Shown: positions 24,441 through 33,683 of the stretch, one piece after another
How positions within the stretch are numbered: the first letter of the stretch is position 1
Layout of the letters: every line of letters begins with the position of its first letter
Assembly: GCA_019638495.1 (NCBI GenBank)
Contig: JAHBTQ010000007.1
Coordinates: forward strand, 1 to 50,756
Source of the DNA: Taibaiella sp.
GTDB lineage: Bacteria > Bacteroidota > Bacteroidia > Chitinophagales > Chitinophagaceae
Direction of reading: 5' to 3'
Length of the DNA: 50,756 nt
Notes under the pieces: model-generated
Database searches by the model: none
What the model was told of the DNA's origin: nothing
What the model saw: only the letters and a program-made list of their open reading frames with translations
Made by a program: the position numbers and the translations under genes

Positions 24441-26024
24441 TTATTTCCGTAACACAAATGGTATTGTTTCAGCCCTGCCTCCGGAAGCGACACGCATGTA
24501 GTATATGCCCGGAGCACTGCTGATCTCAACGGGTATAGAAAAGTCGCCGGGCACTAAGTGGTGTCGTTTGTGGTAAACTTGTCGGCCGGTTATGTCTGTT
24601 ACATTGACCGCTACCTCATCGCCGGGGCTGCTACCATGCAACACCAGATGACCGGAGGATGGATTGGGTGTTATCTGTAACGCTAACCTACTGTCTGCTA
24701 TCGACACACTTGTTGTTGGTGGATTGGAGAGTTTTACCAGCCAGCAGTCATTAAGTCCGTTATTGAAGGATACATCGCTATCCCTGGAGGTGGTCATGCA
24801 GGCGGCAATGAACTCGCTGTCGCTGGTTTGTATCACATCGAAGGCCATATCGCGCGCGGTGCCTCCAAGACATTTCTGCCATTGTAGCGTGCCAGCGTCA
24901 CTTATAAGCAGCACCCACGCGTCATTTGTGTCCTTTCTGCCGGTTACATCTCCATCTCTCGATTCTGTCCATCCACCAATGATGTAGTTGTTGCCGGTAG
25001 CTGGGCGTATACTGTTGGCCTGCTCGTTGCCGCTACCACCATAAGATTTTTCCCAGACAATGGCCCCGGTATCATCTAGTTTTACGATCCATGCATCTCC
25101 ACCATTGATGTCTCCACCATAAAAGTGGCTCACGTCGCCATCTGTAGAAACTGTTTGTCCTGCCAACATAACTCCGCCGCCTGCCGCTGGGCATATGGCA
25201 ACACAGGCATCAAGGTAGGAACCTCCGTAGCATTTCTTCCACAGTACAGTACCGTTGCTGCTAAGTTTAATAACCCAGTTGTCCACGCCACCATGATTGC
25301 CGGTCACGTCGCCGTCTGTTGAGATTGTATACCCGGCAATGACATAGCTGCTGTCGCTTGTCTGCAAGGCCGCCCTTCCAATTGCTCCCATGGCTCCACC
25401 CATCGTTTGCTGCCATTCTATTGCCCCTGCTGCGTCCACTTTTACCGCCCACAGATCCTGCAGGCTGCTGGTAGCTCCATAGCCCACTACGTCTCCATCT
25501 GTCGAATTTGTATTGCCGACAGCAAAGTACCCACCGTCAATACAAGGAATGACGGAAAAGAAATAGTCAAATCCAGTTCCTCCATAGCATTTCTGCCAAA
25601 CAATGCCACCGGTATCGTCCAGCTTCACAATCCACGCATCTCCAGATCCGTGATTTCCTGTAACATCATCGTCATCAGATGCAGTATAGCCACCTATAAT
25701 AAAACCATTGTCTGCGGCGCGTAGAATTGAACTTGCCCTGTCCATTGAAGATCCGCCGATGGTGCGCTGCCATAGAAGGCCGCCGGAAGAATTGATCTTC
25801 ATTACTAAACAATCTGCATTCCCATGCATAACGCTTGTAATATCGCCATCAAGTGAGTACGTACTGCCTGCAAATACAAAACCGCCATCGCCGGAAGGAC
25901 AAATCTGCTTCACTTCGTCATAGTCACTTCCGCCATAACTGTGTTCCCAGCTAATAGGTGGCGCCTGGGCAATTCCCCAATAAGACCATAAGAGTGCGAT
26001 AATGGAAAGGAGTATGCTTTTCAT
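24441..26024 (-). CDS. T9SS-secreted repeat protein, predicted seven-bladed propeller
   Basis: A 527-residue secreted protein. Residues 1-19 are a signal peptide ending IAQA. Seven repeats of about 55-65 residues follow. Each holds a W-(Q/E/K)-x-x-x-GG turn, a stretch like GGYxxSxDGDVTGN, and a strand such as DAWIVKLDxxG. The count of seven W..GG motifs suggests a closed beta-propeller, and the DGD/DxD turns may bind calcium. The last ~80 residues (ITPNPSSGHLVL onward) are a type A T9SS sorting domain. Such proteins are typically surface-attached adhesins or carbohydrate-binding modules, and I see no catalytic residues. It is transcribed alone. The fold is a prediction from the repeat; secretion by T9SS is well supported. 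Confidence 0.88.
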   Translation of the reverse strand: MKSILLSIIALLWSYWGIAQAPPISWEHSYGGSDYDEVKQICPSGDGGFVFAGSTYSLDGDITSVMHGNADCLVMKINSSGGLLWQRTIGGSSMDRASSILRAADNGFIIGGYTASDDDDVTGNHGSGDAWIVKLDDTGGIVWQKCYGGTGFDYFFSVIPCIDGGYFAVGNTNSTDGDVVGYGATSSLQDLWAVKVDAAGAIEWQQTMGGAMGAIGRAALQTSDSSYVIAGYTISTDGDVTGNHGGVDNWVIKLSSNGTVLWKKCYGGSYLDACVAICPAAGGGVMLAGQTVSTDGDVSHFYGGDINGGDAWIVKLDDTGAIVWEKSYGGSGNEQANSIRPATGNNYIIGGWTESRDGDVTGRKDTNDAWVLLISDAGTLQWQKCLGGTARDMAFDVIQTSDSEFIAACMTTSRDSDVSFNNGLNDCWLVKLSNPPTTSVSIADSRLALQITPNPSSGHLVLHGSSPGDEVAVNVTDITGRQVYHKRHHLVPGDFSIPVEISSAPGIYYMRVASGGRAETIPFVLRK

Positions 26025-26246
26025 ATATGCATAGACGGCAATATCGGATACAAGCTTTGGAATTGCTTTACTTTATTTTACTGCTGCAGTTAGCGCAGAT
26101 TTGGCGTTCCTGTCAAATGGCTCGCAATAAGTTGATTGTCTTTAGCATAAGTGGAGACATCTGACATGCGAATGCCCGGCCAGATCAGCACAGTAGTTTT
26201 ATTTATTTATCAAGCAGTTGGACACACGTAAATTGGCGTGGTAAGG

Positions 26247-26624
26247 TTAGTCTGCCAGAATAGTATCTATCCGTTGAAAGGCGTCATTATTCTTTACCAC
26301 GTATTCAGCAGCGCCCTTCATCACAGTTTGCAGCGCTTTTCCATATTCATCCTGCGACGACAGCATAATGACCTTCACGGCTTTGTTCAGCTTCTTTATT
26401 TGTTGCAGTATTTGCATACCATCCCCGGCATCAGGCACTACATTGTTAAGCTGGTAGTCCAAAATTATCACGTCAGGGCCCAGTGCCAGGTTGCTAATGC
26501 AGTCTTCACCTGTCGAGAAAGTTGTGACCTTGTGGAGCGGATTTTTCCTCAGGTGGTCGCCTAGCATTGCCAGCATCATTTCATCATCATCTACTACAAA
26601 AATGTGTTTTTGCTGTGTAGCCAT
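26247..26624 (-). CDS. Single-domain response regulator (CheY-like)
   Basis: A 125-residue receiver domain with no output domain. The acidic pocket is VVDDDE, the phosphoacceptor is Asp56 (VIILDYQL), the switch Ser is in MLSSQDE, and the conserved Lys is in YVVKNND, where the usual KP dipeptide is KN. I start at the Met at 26624 (MATQQKHIFVVDDDE); an in-frame ATG at 26660 would add 12 residues. It is divergent from the TPR hybrid kinase, with 182 bases between starts, and is a plausible partner in a phosphorelay with that kinase's HPT domain. Without an output domain it must act by protein-protein contact. Confidence 0.9.
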   Translation of the reverse strand: MATQQKHIFVVDDDEMMLAMLGDHLRKNPLHKVTTFSTGEDCISNLALGPDVIILDYQLNNVVPDAGDGMQILQQIKKLNKAVKVIMLSSQDEYGKALQTVMKGAAEYVVKNNDAFQRIDTILAD

Positions 26625-26806
26625 GTCTTTTCGTTTGTTGTGTGTTAGGAAGCTGCCCACTCCTTATTTGCAGTGGCCTGATTCGTAATGCTAAGGTGTC
26701 AACTAAATAGGAATTATCTTAATGCCCGGAAATGAGTATTTTGAGCAAGGCGTGTCGCTCACGATTTTGTTTCTTGTGCCATCTCGTTGGGGCTAAGTGT
26801 ACTGTA

Positions 26807-29800
26807 ATGAAAAAATACATTGTACTTATTTTCGTTTTTCTGCCGTTGGTGCTTCATGCCCGAAAACAAGGGCAGCAGCTCATCGATTCCCTGCTTACCG
26901 AGCTGCCAAAGCAGCGGGAAGATACTGCCAGGGTAAATATACTTACAAGGATATCCTTTAACTATGGCGACATTAACCCGGTTGAGTGCCTTAAATATGC
27001 CCGGCAGGACTCTGCACTAGCAATGAAGCTGGGGTGGAAAAGAGGGATATTCAAGGCGCACGATGCCTTGGGAACCTATTACGGCTCCCAAACTAATTAT
27101 ACTGAAGCGGTGAGGTGCTTTCTTATTGCTCTGCGAGCCGCAGAAGAGATTGACTACAAGCCGGGCATTGCATCTGCTTGCAACGATCTAGGTGCTAACT
27201 ATTTTTACCAGGGCGATTTTTCCACGGCTTTGAGCTATTTCTTAAAAACCGTGAAAGTTCAGGAAGAGTTAGGTGACGAGAGCTATATTGCCAGTGCCAC
27301 AGAGAATCTGGGAAATGTCTACGTCCGGATGGGCGATTATCCCAAGGCTTTGGATTGTTTTTTTAGCGCCTTGAGAATTGTTGAACGGCTCGGTGATAGT
27401 GAACGTCTTGCAAACACTAGTGCCAATATCGGCCTTGCCTATTACTATCAAAACGACTTCTCGAATGCGCTCCAATATGATCTTAAGTCACTATCCATTA
27501 GAGAGTTGCTGGGTGATAAGCGGTCGCTGGCTGCTGTTAATGGAAATATAGGTTTGGTCTACTACAAACAGGGTAACTACTCCAAAGCACTTGAGCATGA
27601 ATTCAAAGCAGTAAAAGCTGATATAGAGATTGGATACAAATACGACGAAGCAATCTTCACCGGGTATATAGGTGAAATATTCACAAAGCAAGGTAGGCAT
27701 CAGCAAGCCATCAATTATACAAGTCATGCGCACAAATTGGCAGAAGAGATTGGCGACAAGCATGAATTGGCATTGGCATTAACACAGACCGGCCGGGCTT
27801 ATCTGCAACTTGTTGTTGATACCATTCGAACCAAAGAAACAGGCAAGGCTGTTGGCGAGTTGGCTTTGGACGTTCACGTGCCCGAGATACGAGTGCCATC
27901 CGGCAGGCAGGCAAGGCTGAATCTGGCGATTAGCTTTTTAAGTCGGGGACTAGACCAGGCAATTAAAATTGATGCGCCGCAGATAATGCAGGATTGCTAT
28001 CAGAACCTTGCTGCGGCTTACAAGCTTTCGGGTGACTACAGGAGGGCGATGGAGCATTTTGAATTATACACTGCATTGCGAGATTCTGTTTACTCCACCA
28101 CTAACAATAAGAAAATCGTGCAGTTAGAGATGCGATACGTCTTTGACAAGAAGGAAGATTCCCTCCGGCGGTTGCAGGAGCAAAAAGATATCATCTCACG
28201 GGCCGAGATTTCAAAACAGAAGAGCGAGAAGCGGTTTTTACTTGTTGGTGGGGTGCTTATGCTGATCCTCGCGGGCGGTTCTCTTTATTTTCTTGCATTT
28301 ACCCGAAAGGCAAAGAAAGAAATTGAGTTGCAGAAGAATAGGGCAGAGCAGAGTGAGCGGTTCAAACAGCAGTTTCTTGCCAACATGAGCCATGAGATCA
28401 GAACCCCTATGAATGCAGTGTTGGGAATGACTACCCTTACGCTCGATACATCCTTGTCTGAGAAGCAGCGAAACTACATGACCGCAGTGAAAAAGTCAGC
28501 TGAAAGCCTTCTGGTTATCATCAACGACATTTTGGACCTGAGTAAGCTGGAGGCTGGCAAACTGGAGTTGGAGCATATCCCCTTCCGGCTCAGCGAACAA
28601 CTGAAACAGGTTGTAGATACCATGCAGTTTAAGGTGGAAGAGAAGGGACTGCGACTATCTACAGAGGTTGCTGCAGATGTGCCTGATATATTGATCGGTG
28701 ATCCGTCGCGTCTAAACCAGGTTCTGATAAACCTGGTAGGGAATGCGATCAAGTTCACTGAAAAAGGCAGTGTGCGCGTGGTTGTAGAAAAGCTGCCGGG
28801 GGCTGATGCTGCATTGTGTTTTCGCGTTATCGACCAGGGAATTGGTATACCGACAGACAAACTTGGAAAATTATTTCAGTCTTTTTCCCAGGCCGATGCC
28901 AGCACATCCCGCAAATATGGTGGTACTGGTCTTGGACTCTCTATCTCAAAAACCCTCGTTGAGTTGCAGGGTGGCAAGATGGACGTGAAGAGCGTGGAAG
29001 GAGAAGGCTCGGAGTTCTCATTTGTCATTGTGTATGGAGTTGCCGATGAATCGATGCTGCCACAGCAAGGAGGCGGCACCAATGCCACTGTGGCATCGCT
29101 TGATGGTATCCGGCTTCTGGTGGCTGAAGACAATGAATACAACCAGATAGTGATACGCGACACTATTAACAGTCTCATCAGGAATGTGCACATTGATATC
29201 GCTGACAACGGTAGAATGGCTGTGCAACTGCTGGAAGCAAATGACTACGATGTGGTACTAATGGATATTCAAATGCCCGAACTTAATGGGCTGGATGCAA
29301 CCGCCCATATCAGGAAAAAACTACCGGAGACGAAACGAAATGTGCCTGTGATTGCCCTCACTGCAAGTGTATTGAACACGGATCTGGATAAATGTACAAA
29401 GGCCGGGATGAACGCTTATGTCCCCAAGCCATTCAAAAGAGAAGAGTTGCTAAATGCGCTTGCGAAGTTCTACAGAAATGAACACGGAGAGGCACCGGGC
29501 CAGGCTGTAGAAAGTTCGCCAACAGTGGCTACTGTTGATTCGTCAACCCGGATTACCAATCTCTCTTTCCTTGAAGAGTTCTGCGGTGGCAATAGGGAGC
29601 AAATGCAGAAGTATGTCGACATCTATCTAAAGGTAACCCCGGGCAACCTGGAGAAAATTGGTGTGGCAGCCGCCAAAGAGGATTACACTACATTAGCGAG
29701 GGTTGTGCATGCTATGAAGGCTCACCTCAACTATATGGGGATGAGCGAAGCAAGAAAAATTGCAGACGAGATAGAATCACTTGCAACTACAGGAAACGAC

Positions 29801-29878
29801 CTGGATAGAGTGCCGCAACTTATCGATGATCTGGAGAACCACTGTCTCTTGTCCAGGGATGAACTCTCCGTTATTTGA
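26807..29878 (+). CDS. TPR-containing hybrid histidine kinase with REC and HPT domains
   Basis: A 1023-residue hybrid sensor kinase. A signal peptide (1-18, MKKYIVLIFVFLPLVLHA) exports a periplasmic TPR array (~30-450) with at least six recognisable repeats such as GNVYVRMGDYPKALDCFFSA (core MGDYPKALDCF). One transmembrane helix lies at ~477-498, then a short coiled coil. HisKA follows with His529 (SHEIRTPMN), then HATPase_c (DQGIGIP, GGTGLGLSI), a receiver with Asp820 (LMDIQMPELNG), and an HPT domain with His968 (VVHAMKAHLNYMG). All steps of a phosphorelay His-Asp-His are in one protein; a downstream receiver would complete it, and the divergent orphan receiver is an obvious candidate. I use the ATG at 26807 because it begins the signal peptide; 26732 is also open. 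Confidence 0.92.
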   Translation: MKKYIVLIFVFLPLVLHARKQGQQLIDSLLTELPKQREDTARVNILTRISFNYGDINPVECLKYARQDSALAMKLGWKRGIFKAHDALGTYYGSQTNYTEAVRCFLIALRAAEEIDYKPGIASACNDLGANYFYQGDFSTALSYFLKTVKVQEELGDESYIASATENLGNVYVRMGDYPKALDCFFSALRIVERLGDSERLANTSANIGLAYYYQNDFSNALQYDLKSLSIRELLGDKRSLAAVNGNIGLVYYKQGNYSKALEHEFKAVKADIEIGYKYDEAIFTGYIGEIFTKQGRHQQAINYTSHAHKLAEEIGDKHELALALTQTGRAYLQLVVDTIRTKETGKAVGELALDVHVPEIRVPSGRQARLNLAISFLSRGLDQAIKIDAPQIMQDCYQNLAAAYKLSGDYRRAMEHFELYTALRDSVYSTTNNKKIVQLEMRYVFDKKEDSLRRLQEQKDIISRAEISKQKSEKRFLLVGGVLMLILAGGSLYFLAFTRKAKKEIELQKNRAEQSERFKQQFLANMSHEIRTPMNAVLGMTTLTLDTSLSEKQRNYMTAVKKSAESLLVIINDILDLSKLEAGKLELEHIPFRLSEQLKQVVDTMQFKVEEKGLRLSTEVAADVPDILIGDPSRLNQVLINLVGNAIKFTEKGSVRVVVEKLPGADAALCFRVIDQGIGIPTDKLGKLFQSFSQADASTSRKYGGTGLGLSISKTLVELQGGKMDVKSVEGEGSEFSFVIVYGVADESMLPQQGGGTNATVASLDGIRLLVAEDNEYNQIVIRDTINSLIRNVHIDIADNGRMAVQLLEANDYDVVLMDIQMPELNGLDATAHIRKKLPETKRNVPVIALTASVLNTDLDKCTKAGMNAYVPKPFKREELLNALAKFYRNEHGEAPGQAVESSPTVATVDSSTRITNLSFLEEFCGGNREQMQKYVDIYLKVTPGNLEKIGVAAAKEDYTTLARVVHAMKAHLNYMGMSEARKIADEIESLATTGNDLDRVPQLIDDLENHCLLSRDELSVI

Positions 29879-29909
29879 TACTTTGGATTTAGCTGATAAC
29901 CTGACTTGA

Positions 29910-30407
29910 CTAATTCGACGCGCTTGTCCAAACCTTGGCATCGGCGTCCAGCATCTTGAAAATGACCCCATCAAGCATCACGTAAACGCTCTCGCCGTCA
30001 TAGGTCAGCACGTCCGTCAACTTATGCTTTTTCCCTTTTGCGTCGGGTAGTGTCAATGATGATATGGTCACTTCATAAACGCTGTCTTTTCTGATCCCCA
30101 GCTTTCGCTTATCGCAGTCGAAATTGCTTTTGGCATAGTTTTCCGTGTTCACTTTTTTGACGGCATACGTGGGGGCGTAGCGCATACCATAGAACGAACG
30201 GACACTGTCCGGCATGATGCATAGCTTCTGTTTCGAGTATTGCTTTATCTCCGTCTCTTCCAGGCCGTAGATTTTAGAGTATTCGTGGCTGAATACGCGC
30301 CAGCACTTCGATATTGCGGCCACCACAGTTGCCGAATCTGATACCTGCGCATGGCAGGCGGCGGGTAGTATTCCAAGTAATGTGCAAAGTAGCAAGTGCT
30401 TCATCAT
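29910..30407 (-). CDS. Secreted hypothetical protein
   Basis: A 165-residue protein not recognised as any family. A signal peptide of about 21 residues ends CHAQ; a Cys in ILPAACHAQ is not in a good lipobox. The mature part is mixed alpha/beta with many Lys and two Cys (LCIMPDS and NFDCDKRK). Its start codon overlaps the stop of the lysozyme-like gene by one base (TAATG), so the two are translationally coupled and should be made together. By position it could be an accessory or immunity-like partner, but no sequence feature shows this. The prediction that it is a gene rests on the signal peptide and the coupling. Confidence 0.75.
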   Translation of the reverse strand: MMKHLLLCTLLGILPAACHAQVSDSATVVAAISKCWRVFSHEYSKIYGLEETEIKQYSKQKLCIMPDSVRSFYGMRYAPTYAVKKVNTENYAKSNFDCDKRKLGIRKDSVYEVTISSLTLPDAKGKKHKLTDVLTYDGESVYVMLDGVIFKMLDADAKVWTSASN

Positions 30408-31573
30408 TATCGGTTGTTATAGATCAGTAATTTTCTATCTGGCTGATAGTACATTTCGTTCCGCACGCGCAGCTCATCCTTTCTCCGGTTCATCAGGCCT
30501 TTCATCACGTTGGGCGCTTTAGAGTGTACAAAGCGCATCCAGTCGTGCTGCAGTTTGCCAAAGTCCCCTCCGCTGTTGATGTCGTTCACTATGCTTGTGG
30601 CTTTTGCAAATCCGCCCAGGTTATAGGCCAGCATGGTAAGCGCATCGAACTCTGTTTGCGTTAGTGGCACGTTGATATATTGTTTCACCTGGTCTTCATA
30701 GGCAGGTACTTTCTCTCTGATTATTACCTCAGCCTCTTCTATCGTTATGCCTTTTTTCCACTTGTTCGCCTCACCATACGGAACGAAGAATCCGAACCCT
30801 ATCGTAAACCCGCCGTCTTTTAGCGAGTAAAGTTCAGGTGAAAATCCTTCCAGTTTCTCCAGAAGTGAGTATCCTTCATCAGATAGGTGCATTTCTGATA
30901 CTTCCATTTTCTTCTCTTCGAAAAAGGGAACTTGTACAGCCCGAGCCCGCAGCTTACGTGGCGCAGTAATTGCAAAGGGTTTGTTGTTAAGTATAGGCAG
31001 CGGTTCCGGCTCTTCCGGCTCAAAAGGAAACACGGGAACCGTCACAATTGCAGCTTTTGTAACAGGTGGTAAAGTGTTCCTCATTGATACCATCGAAGCA
31101 GGGTACAATGCATCGATAGTGTCTGGTTCCATCAATGGGCGGTATGCGGGAAGGGAAGGCCCCTCTTGCGGGCTAAACAATTGACTTCGCGTTGTTTTGA
31201 TCGCGATGGGCGCAACAAATTCAACCGGAGTTATGTACACATCTGTGATCAACGGAGTGTATACCGGAAAGGAAGGTGTCATTGGCGGGCTAAACAGCTG
31301 CCCTGCCTTGGTCTTCATGGCCACCGGCGTGGCAAATGTTAGAGGAGCGACTTGCATATCGGCCACCTTCAGGCGTACCACCAGCGTTACATACCCATTA
31401 CTATCAGTAACGCCAATGCGATCTATGTTTGTTCCGGGCACCTTGCTTACATAATCTGCAACTGATTGCAGGTTGTTGCCCGATTTTCTTATAGAGTCAG
31501 CAATAGCGCTTTGACGGTTTTGGCCAAATAAGAACAAAGGGGACAATATCAACAACAATGCCAATCGCTTCAT
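30407..31573 (-). CDS. Secreted lysozyme-like protein (GH24 related) with internal repeat
   Basis: A 388-residue protein with signal peptide (1-18). Residues ~25-72 form a small domain. Two ~37-residue Pro-rich repeats follow (75-111 and 114-150; both contain QLFSP and end with Y-(T/R)-PL), then a Pro/Glu-rich linker. A C-terminal phage-type lysozyme domain covers ~230-388. Glu242 (LEGF) and Thr257 (FTIGFG) are spaced as in T4-like lysozymes, 15 residues apart. The usual catalytic Asp at Glu+9 is Leu251, and the nearest Asp is Asp253 at +11. It may cut peptidoglycan with altered geometry or only bind it. It is coupled by TAATG to the next secreted gene. Fold is likely; activity is uncertain. 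Confidence 0.85.
   Translation of the reverse strand: MKRLALLLILSPLFLFGQNRQSAIADSIRKSGNNLQSVADYVSKVPGTNIDRIGVTDSNGYVTLVVRLKVADMQVAPLTFATPVAMKTKAGQLFSPPMTPSFPVYTPLITDVYITPVEFVAPIAIKTTRSQLFSPQEGPSLPAYRPLMEPDTIDALYPASMVSMRNTLPPVTKAAIVTVPVFPFEPEEPEPLPILNNKPFAITAPRKLRARAVQVPFFEEKKMEVSEMHLSDEGYSLLEKLEGFSPELYSLKDGGFTIGFGFFVPYGEANKWKKGITIEEAEVIIREKVPAYEDQVKQYINVPLTQTEFDALTMLAYNLGGFAKATSIVNDINSGGDFGKLQHDWMRFVHSKAPNVMKGLMNRRKDELRVRNEMYYQPDRKLLIYNNR
31124..31351 (-). repeat. Two tandem ~37-residue coding repeats in the lysozyme-like gene
   Basis: Residues 75-111 and 114-150 align without gaps around TP/AP-VAMKT or IAIKT, then QLFSP, then a Pro-rich end. The DNA has diverged, so the duplication is old. 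Confidence 0.75.
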
Positions 31574-31737
31574 AAGAAACTGTGTAGCGACAGGGTAGCG
31601 GTACCCGGCTAAAATACTAAAAATCGGGGGTGTGGTTGTTGTTTCTTCGGATAATCAAGGTCATTTCACCCCTCATTTTTAGTCAGTTCGCCGGAACTTT
31701 GAGGCTTCGTAAAGTATTTCATGGGTAACATTGCACT

Positions 31738-32748
31738 ATGGGCAAGCAGGGAAAGCTATACTTGTACAGCGCGCTGTTTATTTCCATTGTGGTAAACAGT
31801 CCCAAATTCGCAGCGCTGGATAGCACCAGCGTTGTGGCCCGGCTATGGAAGTTCAATGCATATGAACTGGCATTTCAGTCAGCATTGTGCTTCTGCTACT
31901 GTCTGGGCACTTTCTATTATAATCACAACCGGTACAGACTCCTTTTTCGGCGGCCATGGCACATGAATGTGCAAGGCCGCATTATATTGGTCAATGCCAT
32001 TGGGTTTGCCATGCTTGGGTTTGCCGGGCTTCTCGTTCACAACTGGTTCTTCAGTCGTGGGCTCATGCCGGGTAGCGGTTATTTCTTCAGGCAACTGCTA
32101 TGCCTGTTTCTTATGGCGGTGGAAATGCGCATCTTTTTGCTGATGGGCGAGGCCAAAGACCGGGAGATTGAAAACGAACATCTGCAAAGCGCTTACCTGC
32201 AGGCACAGCTTCACGTGTTGAAGGGACAGTTGAATCCGCATTTTCTTTACAATGCACTTAGCAGTCTTTCAGGTATAGTGTCTGAAGACCCGGCTAAGGC
32301 GCGCAAGTATATCTCCCACATGTCGCGGTTTTTCCGGTACTCCCTTACAGAGCGGCCGGGGGATATGGTAACGCTGGCTGATGAACTGGCGGCGGCCGGC
32401 GCATATGCAGAGGTTATGAAAATGCGGCACGAGGACGGGTTGCATATTGATTTCAGGATTGGGGCGTCTGGTGCTACACGCCGATTGCCCCACATGAGCC
32501 TGCAACCGCTATTGGAGAATGTGCTGAAACACAATGCTGTTTCTTCGGCAATGCCCCTGTATATTTATGCTTCTGATGAACCTGGCTTTTTAGTTTTGAG
32601 AAACAACCTGCAGCCACTTGCAACGCCGGAACCCGGGTCCGGAGTTGGTCTTGCAAATCTATCAAAACGGTGTAAGATACTTATGGGCAGAGAATTACAG
32701 ATAGAACGCACTGCCACTGAGTTTATAGTGAAAATACCAATGGCGTGA
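31738..32748 (+). CDS. LytS-type sensor histidine kinase
   Basis: A 336-residue kinase of the His_kinase (PF06580) group. About four transmembrane helices occupy residues ~8-135 and no extracellular sensor domain is evident. A short coiled coil (ENEHLQSAYLQAQLHVLKGQ, core QSAYLQAQLHVL) leads to the phosphorylated His168 in QLNPHFLYN. The C-terminal ATPase domain is reduced: N box PLLENVLKHNAV and GVGLANLSKR are visible. It should phosphorylate the LytTR regulator encoded immediately downstream, whose GTG overlaps this stop by four bases (GTGA). The signal is unknown. Pairing by overlap is strong. Confidence 0.93.
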   Translation: MGKQGKLYLYSALFISIVVNSPKFAALDSTSVVARLWKFNAYELAFQSALCFCYCLGTFYYNHNRYRLLFRRPWHMNVQGRIILVNAIGFAMLGFAGLLVHNWFFSRGLMPGSGYFFRQLLCLFLMAVEMRIFLLMGEAKDREIENEHLQSAYLQAQLHVLKGQLNPHFLYNALSSLSGIVSEDPAKARKYISHMSRFFRYSLTERPGDMVTLADELAAAGAYAEVMKMRHEDGLHIDFRIGASGATRRLPHMSLQPLLENVLKHNAVSSAMPLYIYASDEPGFLVLRNNLQPLATPEPGSGVGLANLSKRCKILMGRELQIERTATEFIVKIPMA

Positions 32749-33524
32749 GTAAACCACTTCGAATAGTAATTGTGGAAGACGAGCCGGCCTCTGCGCGTGC
32801 GCTTAGGGCTGCCCTGTTAGGTTGCGATCGGGAAATTTCCGTAGAGGCGATGTTAGACAGTGTATCCGCTGCAGTTTCCTGGTTCCGCGAGAATAATGCG
32901 GCGCCTGACCTTATATTTATGGATATCCGTCTTGGCGATGGCTTGTCATTCGACATCTTCAGACAGGTGGAGATTGTGCAACCGGTGATATTCGTAACGG
33001 CTTACAACGAATATGCGCTGCAGGCGTTTAAGGCAAACGGGATCGACTATTTGCTCAAACCATTTGACGATGAGGAACTTATCAACGCAATAGATAAGTT
33101 TTCCCGCCTTTCAGCAAAGGCCCCCACCGACAAATTTTTTGACGATCTGCAGCAAGTCCTTGCTAAGGTGTCGTCGCCCACTTCTTACAAACGTTCGTTT
33201 CTGGTTCATTTCAAGGATAAACTAATCCCCTTGGTTGCCGACGACATAGCGTGGTTTCACACAGCATTTGAAGTAGTGCACGCGCACACTACCGATGGGC
33301 GCATGTATGCCATAGAACTTACGATGGAGCAGCTGGAGCAGCAATTGGACCCATCCCTATTTTTCAGATCCAGCAGGCAATATATTATTCATCGCCGGTG
33401 CATACGGGAGATAGAGTCCCACTTTGGCGGTCGTCTTGCAGTGAGGGTCCACCCTGCACCACAGGAGCCCGTTATTGTCAGCAAGGCGAGAGTTCCCATC
33501 TTCAAGGCGTGGATGAATGCATAG
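32745..33524 (+). CDS. LytTR-family response regulator
   Basis: A 259-residue regulator starting with GTG. The receiver domain has VEDEPAS, phosphoacceptor Asp60 (IFMDIRL) and Lys in LLKPFDD. The LytTR DNA-binding domain covers ~155-259 (DDIAWFHTAFEVVHAHTTDG, core WFHTAFEVV; and RSSRQYIIHRRCIRE, the usual HR-x-[FY]-I-[IV] helix end). LytTR proteins bind direct repeats upstream of targets. Start and stop overlap with the kinase (GTGA) gives translational coupling. The lipoprotein gene 159 bases downstream is a possible target because it is the next gene on the same strand, but I see no operator repeat I can defend. Confidence 0.94.
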   Translation: MSKPLRIVIVEDEPASARALRAALLGCDREISVEAMLDSVSAAVSWFRENNAAPDLIFMDIRLGDGLSFDIFRQVEIVQPVIFVTAYNEYALQAFKANGIDYLLKPFDDEELINAIDKFSRLSAKAPTDKFFDDLQQVLAKVSSPTSYKRSFLVHFKDKLIPLVADDIAWFHTAFEVVHAHTTDGRMYAIELTMEQLEQQLDPSLFFRSSRQYIIHRRCIREIESHFGGRLAVRVHPAPQEPVIVSKARVPIFKAWMNA

Positions 33525-33683
33525 CCATTTAGTGCCGCTACATTTTGCATTCCTGGTCATTTCAACGCTCGTTTTAGCCATTTCACCCTGATTGTCAATT
33601 GTGGCTAGGCTTCATCTGCCCAATTTTACACCGGGTATCATTCCCGGCTAAATCAATTTCTTTCACACCAAAATCTTTATGTC

